From Candidatus Bathyarchaeota archaeon (GTDB lineage: Archaea > Thermoproteota > Bathyarchaeia > TCS64), in NCBI GenBank assembly GCA_030691555.1, contig JAUYEB010000208.1:1-5739 (forward strand): DNA of 5,739 nucleotides, given 5' to 3'. Position numbers and translations under genes: made by a program. The notes below the pieces were generated by a model, which ran no database searches, was not told where the DNA came from, and saw only the letters and a list, made by a program, of their open reading frames with translations. Shown piece after piece: positions 1 to 5,293 of this stretch (the first letter of the stretch is position 1; each line of letters begins with the position of its first letter).

Positions 1-422
1 TCGTACATGTGCCAGAAGCTCTTCCCCCACTTCCCTATGCGGTCGGGCATCGGCTCGTAGCCGAGGTTCCTCAGCTCGTCGGTGTAAGCCCCCTCGATCA
101 GGTCCTGGGCCCGCCCCTCTACGTGGACGCGCTCGACCCTATCCTCGCCGTACTTAGCCTTCAGGGCCTCGGCGGCGATGTTCAGGACGTCCCCCTGGCA
201 GACCTTTATCTTCTCGCCGGCCTTGGGCTGTAGCCGCTCGACGAGGGCGAGGACTATCCTTGACGCCTCCTCGAAGTGCATCTTCTCCTGGAAGGCCCCG
301 TTCCGGAAGAAGGAGACGTCTATGATGTCGTAGATGAACTCGTCAGTCTCCGGCTGATAGGCGCCGATGACGACCCCCCAGAGGAGGTCGCCGGTCCCGG
401 CGTCGTCGATGAGGATCGTCAA
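1..422 (-). CDS. Uncharacterised conserved-looking protein, 3' end cut by the window edge
   Basis: The frame opens with TTG at 422-420 and stays open for 140 codons to the left edge, so the C-terminus is missing. The start is chosen because TTG overlaps the TGA stop of HMG-CoA reductase (TTGA arrangement). A purine-rich AAGGGAAG lies just upstream, and the protein reads well from there (M-T-I-L-I-D-D-A-G-T-G-D-L-L-W-G-V-V-I-G). There is no ATG near this position. The visible part has an acidic glycine-rich N-terminal motif (DDAGTGD, residues 6-12) followed by a hydrophobic strand. A charged middle follows, and an aromatic segment (KSFWHMY) lies at the cut end. There is no signal peptide or membrane segment. 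I recall similar archaeal hypothetical proteins, but no function. A strand-rich start with paired aspartates could fit an RNase H-like fold; that is speculation. The overlap suggests translational coupling to the mevalonate enzyme upstream. Confidence 0.75.
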   Translation of the reverse strand, partial: MTILIDDAGTGDLLWGVVIGAYQPETDEFIYDIIDVSFFRNGAFQEKMHFEEASRIVLALVERLQPKAGEKIKVCQGDVLNIAAEALKAKYGEDRVERVHVEGRAQDLIEGAYTDELRNLGYEPMPDRIGKWGKSFWHMY

Positions 423-1687
423 GCGCTTCCCTTTAGCTTGGCGACGATCTCCTGGGCCTTCGGGAACCGGATCTGGCCTGAGTCGATGAGCTGCTTTACG
501 GCCTCCTCCATCATCTCGGGTGTGGCGCCGGCCATCACGACAAGGTTCCTGGCGTGGAGCCTCATGTGGCCTTGTTGTATGCCCTCCTGTGTGAGTGCGC
601 GGAGGGCGCCGAGGTTCTGGGCGAGCCCCACGGCTGTCATGGCCTCGCCGAGCTCGGCGGCCTTCGTACAGCCGAGTATCTTGACGGCGAGCTGGGCCAT
701 CGGGTGGCTCCTAGTGGCGCCGCCGACGAGGCCGACGGCCATCGGCATAACGAGTTCGCCGACGAGGTCGCCGTCCTTGTTCTTGCTCCATCGGCTGAGG
801 CTCCTGTATCTGCCGGTCTTGGCCGCGTAGCTGTGGGCGCCTGCCTCGAGTGCGCGGTGGTCCTGGGCGAAGGCGAGGGCGACGGCGATCGTGCCGTTCA
901 TTATGCCCTTGTTGTGCGTCGCCGCCCTGTACGGGTCGGCGTCCGCGAAGGCCCAAGCCTGCATTATCTTGTCCACCTTGTCTTCGCCGCCTATGTCCTC
1001 CTTCTTTATGACCGCCTCGGCCTTGCAGGTGCGCCTGTCGGCGAGGTTGCTTATTATGCGTAGGAGCGACTTGCCGCCCGTCAGCTCGGCGAGCATCGGC
1101 GCGAGTGTCTCCGCCATCGTGTTGACGGCGTTCGCCCCCATAGCGTCCCTGCAGTCGACGAGCAGGTGGCAGATGAGCATCGGCCCGGCCGCCGTCTCTA
1201 GGGGGCGGAGCTCTAGGTCCTTCGCCCCGCCGCCGAACTTGACGAGTACGGGGTCGACCTCGTTCGCCATCGCGAGAATCTGTGCCTTCTTCTCGTTGAG
1301 AATCTTGACTGCCTTCTTCATGTCGGGGATGTCGGTGAGTTGGATCTGCCCGATCATTATGGGTGGGCTGCTCGTGACCTTTATTCCGGGGCCGTTCCTC
1401 ATGATTCGGGCCATGTTGCTCGCCGCAGCGACGACGCTGGGCTCCTCCCCCGCCATGGGGACGAGGAGGTCCTTGCCGTTGAGCATGAAGTTGACCGCGA
1501 CGCTGAACGGGTACGCGATGGTGCCGATGACGTTCTCCGTCATGTGGTCGGCCTGGTCGATGCCTAGTCCGCCGCCCGACTTGAGGAGCTTGACCTCCTC
1601 GGGGGTGAGGCCGACCTGCTCGGCGACGATCTTTATCCGGTCGTCGACGGGCATCTTGTAGAAGCCTGATATTCTGCTCGATACCAT
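419..1687 (-). CDS. mvaA: Hydroxymethylglutaryl-CoA reductase, class II
   Basis: This cytosolic enzyme reduces HMG-CoA to mevalonate, the committed step toward archaeal isoprenoid lipids. Homologues are often labelled 'degradative' after the Pseudomonas mevalonii enzyme, which runs in reverse. The 422-residue protein aligns nearly end to end with that enzyme from memory, with a one-residue offset at the N-terminus. Catalytic residues are visible: Glu82 in EEPS, Lys260 in THNKG, Asp276 in QDHRA and His374 in QQGHM. Other class II motifs are ENVIG (51-55) and the nucleotide-binding DAMGAN (181-186). Asp145 sits where P. mevalonii Asp146 favours NADH, so NADH use is inferred. The ATG start is supported by the N-terminal alignment and by a GGTGA site at 1692-1696. 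The protein looks intact. In archaea lacking class I reductase this would be the biosynthetic enzyme. The downstream gene overlaps its stop codon. Confidence 0.96.
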   Translation of the reverse strand: MVSSRISGFYKMPVDDRIKIVAEQVGLTPEEVKLLKSGGGLGIDQADHMTENVIGTIAYPFSVAVNFMLNGKDLLVPMAGEEPSVVAAASNMARIMRNGPGIKVTSSPPIMIGQIQLTDIPDMKKAVKILNEKKAQILAMANEVDPVLVKFGGGAKDLELRPLETAAGPMLICHLLVDCRDAMGANAVNTMAETLAPMLAELTGGKSLLRIISNLADRRTCKAEAVIKKEDIGGEDKVDKIMQAWAFADADPYRAATHNKGIMNGTIAVALAFAQDHRALEAGAHSYAAKTGRYRSLSRWSKNKDGDLVGELVMPMAVGLVGGATRSHPMAQLAVKILGCTKAAELGEAMTAVGLAQNLGALRALTQEGIQQGHMRLHARNLVVMAGATPEMMEEAVKQLIDSGQIRFPKAQEIVAKLKGSA

Positions 1688-1691
1688 GCCT

Positions 1692-1696
1692 TCACC
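1692..1696 (-). promoter_or_regulatory. Ribosome-binding site of HMG-CoA reductase
   Basis: On the minus strand GGTGA lies four bases before the ATG at 1687. It matches the archaeal anti-Shine-Dalgarno complement and fixes the start. It is the clearest ribosome-binding site in the window; the neighbouring genes appear to rely on short or absent leaders. Confidence 0.75.
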
Positions 1697-1725
1697 TTCT
1701 TGTTGCAGTAAGGTCCTAACCCCTC

Positions 1726-1731
1726 ATAAAA
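1726..1731 (-). promoter_or_regulatory. Possible TATA box for HMG-CoA reductase
   Basis: The minus strand reads GCTTTTATGAGG here, with TTTTAT as the box. Archaeal transcription usually starts about 26 bases downstream, near 1702. That would give a leader of about 15 bases holding the GGTGA site. The spacing is sensible, but the box is degenerate and no strong BRE is seen. Confidence 0.4.
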
Positions 1732-1745
1732 GCTAGATGATGGGG

Positions 1746-1763
1746 GTCGAAGCTGCCTTCGAC
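1746..1763. repeat. Perfect inverted repeat upstream of HMG-CoA reductase
   Basis: GTCGAAG (1746-1752) and CTTCGAC (1757-1763) are perfect reverse complements around a four-base spacer CTGC. The dyad lies between the stop of the dehydrogenase gene and the candidate TATA box of the reductase. No T-run follows on either strand, so a bacterial-type terminator is unlikely. Its position just upstream of the promoter would suit an operator, or it may simply form an RNA hairpin at the end of the dehydrogenase transcript. Confidence 0.5.
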
Positions 1764-1786
1764 GATTGTCTAAGTGGGGAGGGGGG

Positions 1787-2968
1787 CTAGTTGAAGGGGC
1801 TGGTGAACTTCTCTGTTATCTTGATGTCCCTCTTCGCCAGCTCCTTGAAGAAGGTGTCCGAGAGCTTCTCGTCGTAGCCGATCTTCGCGGGGTGTATGAC
1901 GCCGGGCATCTTCATCTGGCCCTTGGCTATCATCTGGGCGACGATGCTGCACGGGAAGGCGGTGGTTCGGGCCATGGCGGAGAGGTCCGCCTTCTTGTCG
2001 CCGAAGTCCATGAACTCGTACGTGTAGGCGGCCGACTCGCCGCCTTTCTTCCCGGAGACTATGACGCGCTGGCAGATGGCGTCCCCCTCGTCGGGGCCGA
2101 ACTGCAGCCACTTGTTGCCGAGCGCCTCCCAGAAGTCGAGGGGGCTCACGTCGACGCCCTTCACCTTCACCGGCTCCTTGTCCATGAGGTGGAGGTCCTT
2201 GAGCTTCGTCCACATCTCGCAGTGGCCGGGCCACCTGATGGTCTGGCCGTAGGCGTCCTTGACCCCCTTGAGGCCGAGGTGCTCCACGGTGTCCATGAGA
2301 TCGCTGTTGGTGAAGGCCTCTAGCTTCCCGAGGGGCTCGGGGAACTCTATGGGGGTGGGGTCGCTGAGGACCTGGACCTCGACGATCTTTCCCTTCCTGA
2401 GCACCTTGCAGCTCCCGAGGCTCCCCGCGATGGCGAAGGGCCAGTACCAGCTTATCTTGTAGTTGATGGGGTTGTAGTAGCCTGGGGTCCCCTTCTGGGG
2501 GAAGCCGCCGCAGGCGACGTAGAGCCCCTCGACCTCGTCGAGCTTCCGGGAGCCGACGCCGAGGAGGACCCTGTCGGTGCCGACGTCGAGCCCGATGTGG
2601 GGGACGACGGTGACCCCCGCCTTCTCGGCGGCCTCGTTCTGGCTGAATATGGTGCCGAAGTTGGCGGCGATGTCCGCCCAGTCGACGCCCGCCTCGATCG
2701 TCGCGGCGATAGCCTGGTCGCAGAACTGCCGGGGTATCCCGGCGGCTACGACGTCGAAGCCCTTGAATAGCCTCACGGCCGCCTTCTTGTCGGTGACGTC
2801 GATCCTCTCGACGCCCTTCACCTTGTCGCTCGCGACCTTCGCCACGACGGCCCTCGCCGCCTCGATGTTCGCGTCGGCCGCGACGATCTCGGTGACCTCC
2901 CTCTGGGCCGACAGGTCCTTGAGGAGCCCGTAGCCCATCTTGCCGGTGCCTAGGACTAGCACCTTCAT
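1787..2968 (-). CDS. Saccharopine dehydrogenase-like NAD(P)-dependent oxidoreductase (lysine 6-dehydrogenase-like)
   Basis: The 393-residue protein opens with a Rossmann fold: GTGKMGYG at 7-14 is the GxGxxG nucleotide loop. Asp32 (in AAD) ends the second strand, which tends to favour NAD+ over NADP+. Next come a helix with an invariant-looking D-V-V-A-A-G-I-P segment and a central substrate domain beginning near HIGLDVGTD. A typical family stretch follows (FPEPLGKLEAF, then RWPGH). The length and single-chain layout fit archaeal and bacterial saccharopine dehydrogenase-related proteins, including lysine 6-dehydrogenase and carboxynorspermidine synthase. The exact substrate cannot be read from the sequence; oxidation or reductive condensation at an amino-acid amine is the family theme. 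The ATG start sits directly before the Rossmann strand (MKVLVLGTG), so it is well supported. No good Shine-Dalgarno site is present. It lies 60 bases downstream of the creatininase-like gene. No truncation or frameshift is visible. Confidence 0.9.
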   Translation of the reverse strand: MKVLVLGTGKMGYGLLKDLSAQREVTEIVAADANIEAARAVVAKVASDKVKGVERIDVTDKKAAVRLFKGFDVVAAGIPRQFCDQAIAATIEAGVDWADIAANFGTIFSQNEAAEKAGVTVVPHIGLDVGTDRVLLGVGSRKLDEVEGLYVACGGFPQKGTPGYYNPINYKISWYWPFAIAGSLGSCKVLRKGKIVEVQVLSDPTPIEFPEPLGKLEAFTNSDLMDTVEHLGLKGVKDAYGQTIRWPGHCEMWTKLKDLHLMDKEPVKVKGVDVSPLDFWEALGNKWLQFGPDEGDAICQRVIVSGKKGGESAAYTYEFMDFGDKKADLSAMARTTAFPCSIVAQMIAKGQMKMPGVIHPAKIGYDEKLSDTFFKELAKRDIKITEKFTSPFN

Positions 2969-2999
2969 GGTTATCGCTATAGGGTGCGCGGGGAGCCGG

Positions 3000-3005
3000 T
3001 TAAAA
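3000..3005 (-). promoter_or_regulatory. Possible TATA box for the saccharopine dehydrogenase-like gene
   Basis: The minus strand reads GTGTTTTAACC within the 60-base gap. A start about 26 bases downstream falls near 2976, leaving a leader of about 8 bases before the ATG at 2968. That fits the lack of a ribosome-binding site. Read-through from the upstream gene is equally possible. Confidence 0.35.
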
Positions 3006-3028
3006 CACCTGCTATCGGGGGCGGCGGG

Positions 3029-3790
3029 CTACTTGGGGAGGTCTATCTCCCAGCCCGACTTGTCCATCTTCTGGACGAAGTCGACGAGCTCGTCCACCAG
3101 GGCCTGCCACATGAGTATGCCCTTCTCGGAGGTGGCCTTCGTCGGGTCTCCGGTGACCCCGTCGGGGGCTATCTCCTTGAAGAGCCACTTGACCTGGACG
3201 TGCTCGGGGAGGTTGGGTATGTGCCCCCTCGCCCTGCTCATGTTGACGAGCTGGGGGGCGACCCTGAGCATGATGCTCGTCTCCCCCTCGCCTCCGTGGC
3301 CGAGGCCCTCCCAGGCGTCGAATGTCCCTTTTGGGAGGAGCTCGCTCGCCGTGACCCACCACGCCTCCAGCACGGCGACCTTCATCTCGGGGTGGTCGGT
3401 CCTGTACTCCCGCGCGGCGGCCTCGATGGCGGGTATGTTCCCGTCGTGGCCGTTGATGATGAGCAGCCGCTTCATGCCGTGCTGGTTCAGCGACTCCATG
3501 ATCTCCTTCAGGACGGAGGTGAGTGTACCCGTTGAGAGGGTGAGGGCTATGGGGAAGCTGGAGTAGTGGCGGCTCATGCCGAAGGGGAGGGTGGGTAGGC
3601 AGAGCATCCCGTCAACCCTCTGGGAGACTGCCTCGGCGAGGCTCTCGGACACGAGCGAGTCGGTCCCGAAGGGCAGGTGCTCCCCGTGGTACTCGGTGGC
3701 GCCCACCGGCAGCACCGCCTTATCGTAGTAACCCTCCTTCAGGAGGTGACCCGTCATCCTCAGGAGTCGGTTGTCGACCAGAGCAAACAC
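3029..3790 (-). CDS. Creatininase-family metal-dependent amidohydrolase
   Basis: The 253-residue protein has the family signatures in order: PVGATEYHGEHLPFGTD (28-44), with Glu33, His35 and Asp44 as likely metal ligands; INGHDGN (112-118) with His115; and HGGEGETS (165-172). Length is normal for the family. Known members hydrolyse cyclic amides or formamides: creatininase, the archaeal FAPy deformylase ArfB of F420/riboflavin synthesis, and the mycofactocin peptidase MftE. This protein has GHDGN where creatininase has GHYEN, so creatinine is an unlikely substrate; ArfB-like or another amidase activity remains open. The start is GTG at 3790, with an in-frame stop three codons upstream. A TATA-like box about 27 bases upstream suggests a leaderless message. 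ATG at 3757 (Met12) is the alternative start. The protein is soluble, with no signal peptide. It is followed by the dehydrogenase gene after 60 bases; a functional link is possible but unproven. Confidence 0.92.
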   Translation of the reverse strand: MFALVDNRLLRMTGHLLKEGYYDKAVLPVGATEYHGEHLPFGTDSLVSESLAEAVSQRVDGMLCLPTLPFGMSRHYSSFPIALTLSTGTLTSVLKEIMESLNQHGMKRLLIINGHDGNIPAIEAAAREYRTDHPEMKVAVLEAWWVTASELLPKGTFDAWEGLGHGGEGETSIMLRVAPQLVNMSRARGHIPNLPEHVQVKWLFKEIAPDGVTGDPTKATSEKGILMWQALVDELVDFVQKMDKSGWEIDLPK

Positions 3791-3803
3791 CCGGAGTTAT
3801 CTG

Positions 3804-3815
3804 ACACTCGGGTGT
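3804..3815. repeat. Imperfect palindrome between the TATA box and the creatininase-like gene start
   Basis: ACACTCGGGTGT is a 12-base dyad with one non-complementary pair (a G-T). It abuts the TATA element and lies upstream of the inferred transcription start, a classic position for a repressor operator. It is short enough to arise by chance. Confidence 0.3.
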
Positions 3816-3829
3816 ATAATCGATTTTCC
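3815..3829 (-). promoter_or_regulatory. BRE/TATA promoter of the creatininase-like gene
   Basis: On the minus strand a purine-rich GGAAAATCG (BRE-like, 3829-3821) runs into ATTATA (3820-3815). The box centre is about 27 bases from the GTG at 3790, so transcription would begin at or next to the start codon. No Shine-Dalgarno site lies between them. Together this supports a leaderless mRNA and the GTG start. Confidence 0.6.
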
Positions 3830-3852
3830 CCGACGACGGGGGGTCTCGACCC
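3828..3852. repeat. Two adjoining short hairpin-forming repeats after the receiver gene
   Basis: CCCCG-ACGA-CGGGG (3828-3841) and GGGT-CTCG-ACCC (3841-3852) are perfect short stems with four-base loops, sharing one base. They fill most of the gap between the receiver stop and the creatininase promoter. They could end or protect the receiver transcript, but no T-run follows on the minus strand. In GC-rich DNA such small stems are common. Confidence 0.3.
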
Positions 3853-3866
3853 GCTTCCCGCCACGC

Positions 3867-4226
3867 CTAGCCCTTCAAGGCTTCACGGATCGCCTTGACG
3901 ATCTCCGCGGGCGGGGCCGGCTTCAACATGATCAGGTCATACGACTTCTCGCCCAAGTTCTCGTCCGCCTTGTTGTAGCCGGTCAGGAGTATTATCTTCG
4001 GATGCTGCCCGGACTCCCCGATCTTGACCGCTACATCCCTCCCCCTCATGTCGGGCAGCACATAGTCAAGAAGGATGACCTGGTAGCTCTTGGTCAACAC
4101 CTTCTCGACGGCTTCGCCCCCGGTGGCGGCGACGTCGACCTCGAAACCCTCGTCCTCCAGTATCATCTTCAGGACCTGTGTGCTCGTCTCGTCGTCGTCG
4201 ACGAGGAGTACGAGGGCCTGGCTCAT
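3867..4226 (-). CDS. Stand-alone response regulator receiver domain (CheY-like)
   Basis: The 119-residue protein is a single receiver domain with no output domain. The acidic pocket is Asp10-Asp11-Asp12 after the first strand (VLLVDDD), and the phospho-acceptor is Asp54 (VILLDYVLPDM). The switch threonine is Thr82 (ILLTGYN) and the conserved lysine is Lys102 in LKP. All key residues are present, so it should accept phosphate from a histidine kinase and act through protein contacts. The aromatic switch residue usually found three positions before the lysine is replaced by isoleucine (Ile99), which differs from chemotaxis CheY. No kinase or chemotaxis gene lies in the window, so the partner is unknown. 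The ATG start places the first strand correctly. A TATA-like box 25-26 bases upstream suggests a leaderless message, though GGGGGA four bases before the ATG could serve as a weak ribosome site. Single receivers are common in uncultured archaea. Confidence 0.95.
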   Translation of the reverse strand: MSQALVLLVDDDETSTQVLKMILEDEGFEVDVAATGGEAVEKVLTKSYQVILLDYVLPDMRGRDVAVKIGESGQHPKIILLTGYNKADENLGEKSYDLIMLKPAPPAEIVKAIREALKG

Positions 4227-4247
4227 GAGTCCCCCTATGATTTATTG

Positions 4248-4255
4248 TTTTATAA
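4248..4255 (-). promoter_or_regulatory. TATA box of the receiver gene
   Basis: The minus strand reads GGTTATAAAACAA, with TTATAAAA as the box. Its centre is about 25-26 bases from the A of the ATG at 4226, predicting transcription from or beside the start codon. The surrounding 4240-4310 stretch is strongly AT-rich against GC-rich flanks. A second candidate, TTAAAAAT at 4283-4276, would give a leader of about 27 bases. Confidence 0.55.
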
Positions 4256-4284
4256 CCAATATGGATCAGTGGTCGATTTTTAAC

Positions 4285-4305
4285 GTTTATTAAAATAAAT
4301 TAAAC
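4285..4305 (-). terminator. Possible U-rich terminator after the truncated M42 gene
   Basis: About 50 bases after the M42 stop, the minus strand carries a T-rich stretch (TTTAATTTATTTTAAT) flanked by GTTTA/TAAAC, which are reverse complements. Archaeal polymerase stops at U-rich runs, and the receiver promoter begins just beyond. The same AT-richness could equally belong to that promoter. Confidence 0.3.
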
Positions 4306-4353
4306 TTCTACGCCTCCCCCAGGCTCGTCGTGTGCGTGATAAGTTTTCTCGTC

Positions 4354-5085
4354 TCAGACCCTGGCCGTCGTGAAGGAGGCGTCCAGCCCCTCGACGGCGA
4401 ACTTCAGTATCTTCGTCAGGTTCTCGAAGTCGCTTAGTGAGAAGACCTCGACGGGGCTGTGGCTGTAGCGGCGTGGGACGCCGATGGTCGCGGCGGGGAT
4501 TCCCCCTCGGGTCTGCATCATAGTCATGGCGTCGGTGCCGCCGTTCATGAGGCCGACCTGGTGGGGTATGCCGTGGGTCTCCGCCGTCTTCCTGAGCCAC
4601 CTGTGGACCTGTTGGCTCTGGATGCGGACCCTGTCCCCTATCTCGCCGACGTGGAGCCCAGGGCCATTGCCGACCTCGTAGAAGAGGTCGCGCATGTTGA
4701 CGTCCGGCTGGTAGCCGGCGGGGAATGTGTCGACGGCGACGGCCATGTCGACGTCGAGGTCGTGTAGGCACGTCTCGGCGCCGCGTAGGCCGATCTCCTC
4801 CTCGACGGAGCCTATGTAGTAGACGGTGGCCTTTGGGCGCTTCTCCGCGAACGCCTTGGCGGTGTGGATGATGGCTGTGCAGCCGGCCCTGTCGTCGATG
4901 CTTGGGCTCGCGACGAGTCCGTTGGCGAGCTCGACGGGGGCGGTCGCGTAGGTTATCGGGGTGCCGTGTCTCACACCCATCGCCTCGGCCTCCTCCCTGC
5001 TGCGGGCGCCTATGTCGATGTACATCTCCTCGATCTGGGGGATGGTGTTCGCCTCCGCAGGGGTGGTTATGTGGCCGGGCTTCAT
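4354..5085 (-). CDS. M42-family aminopeptidase (tetrahedral aminopeptidase type), N-terminal part missing
   Basis: M42 enzymes are dinuclear-metal aminopeptidases of about 350 residues that form large cytosolic shells digesting peptides. This protein has 243 residues from the only usable start, ATG at 5085, and matches the family from roughly residue 113 to the end. Visible residues are DDR (64-66, bridging aspartate), Glu96-Glu97 in EEEIGLRGA (catalytic base and metal ligand), Asp119 in VAVD and His209 in RYSHSP. Gly-Gly-Thr-Asp at 182-185 is also family-typical. The first metal motif, H-x-D in the N-terminal third, is absent, as is part of the apical domain. Family-like residues continue upstream of the ATG (GPVIGVVG, and probably HFQILTERG) to about 5133, then stop. 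An in-frame TAG lies at 5149-5151, with no ATG, GTG or TTG between. The gene is therefore beheaded, probably inactive or a recent pseudogene, unless the join is an assembly error. Confidence 0.88.
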   Translation of the reverse strand: MKPGHITTPAEANTIPQIEEMYIDIGARSREEAEAMGVRHGTPITYATAPVELANGLVASPSIDDRAGCTAIIHTAKAFAEKRPKATVYYIGSVEEEIGLRGAETCLHDLDVDMAVAVDTFPAGYQPDVNMRDLFYEVGNGPGLHVGEIGDRVRIQSQQVHRWLRKTAETHGIPHQVGLMNGGTDAMTMMQTRGGIPAATIGVPRRYSHSPVEVFSLSDFENLTKILKFAVEGLDASFTTARV

Positions 5086-5149
5086 CCCGACGACGCCGAT
5101 GACGGGGCCCCTCTCGGTGAGTATCTGGAAGTGCCTTTTTTTACGGTTC

Positions 5150-5293
5150 TAAACTTATTTTTAAGCTTTCCCGTATTGTGGGGCCTCTAACAATTTCCTA
5201 AATAAATCCCACTTGTGCGCCCGAACTGCGCGCGCATTACATCTAATCTTATAACTCTTTTTTTAAAATATGTTAATTTTAAAAGATAGATAA
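5150..5293. other. AT-rich gap between the AAA+ gene and the truncated M42 gene
   Basis: No gene is seen. On the minus strand, T-rich stretches just after the AAA+ stop (5262-5290) could end that transcript. TTATAA at 5249-5254 and TTAAAAAT at 5164-5157 resemble archaeal TATA boxes. The second would start transcription near 5134, where M42 homology resumes. A short GC-rich island at 5215-5236 contains the perfect palindrome TGCGCGCGCA (5227-5236). No direct repeats, transposon ends or tRNA remnant were found. Confidence 0.5.

Noticed and set aside
276..1661. Long plus-strand open frames opposite HMG-CoA reductase
   Set aside because: They are antisense to a well-recognised intact enzyme, have low-complexity Ala/Ser/Pro/Val-rich translations, match no family I know, and are expected in GC-rich DNA.
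1766..2323. Plus-strand 185-residue and minus-strand Arg/Pro-rich frames within the dehydrogenase gene
   Set aside because: They are frame shadows of the saccharopine dehydrogenase-like gene; the compositions are biased and no motifs are seen.
2940..3566. Plus-strand frames of 208 and 183 residues opposite the creatininase-like gene
   Set aside because: They lie antisense to a gene with clear metal-ligand motifs and have no recognisable domain of their own.
3828..3852. Paired hairpins as a bacterial-type intrinsic terminator
   Set aside because: The stems are short, no T-run follows on the minus strand, and archaeal termination does not normally depend on hairpins.
4280..4771. Minus-strand 163-residue Arg-rich frame overlapping the M42 gene
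   Set aside because: It is an out-of-frame shadow of the M42 coding sequence with an extreme Arg/Pro composition.
5215..5236. GC-rich island with TGCGCGCGCA as a tRNA remnant, att site or terminator hairpin
   Set aside because: No cloverleaf can be drawn, no second copy is seen in the window, and no T-run follows; it is only a short palindrome.
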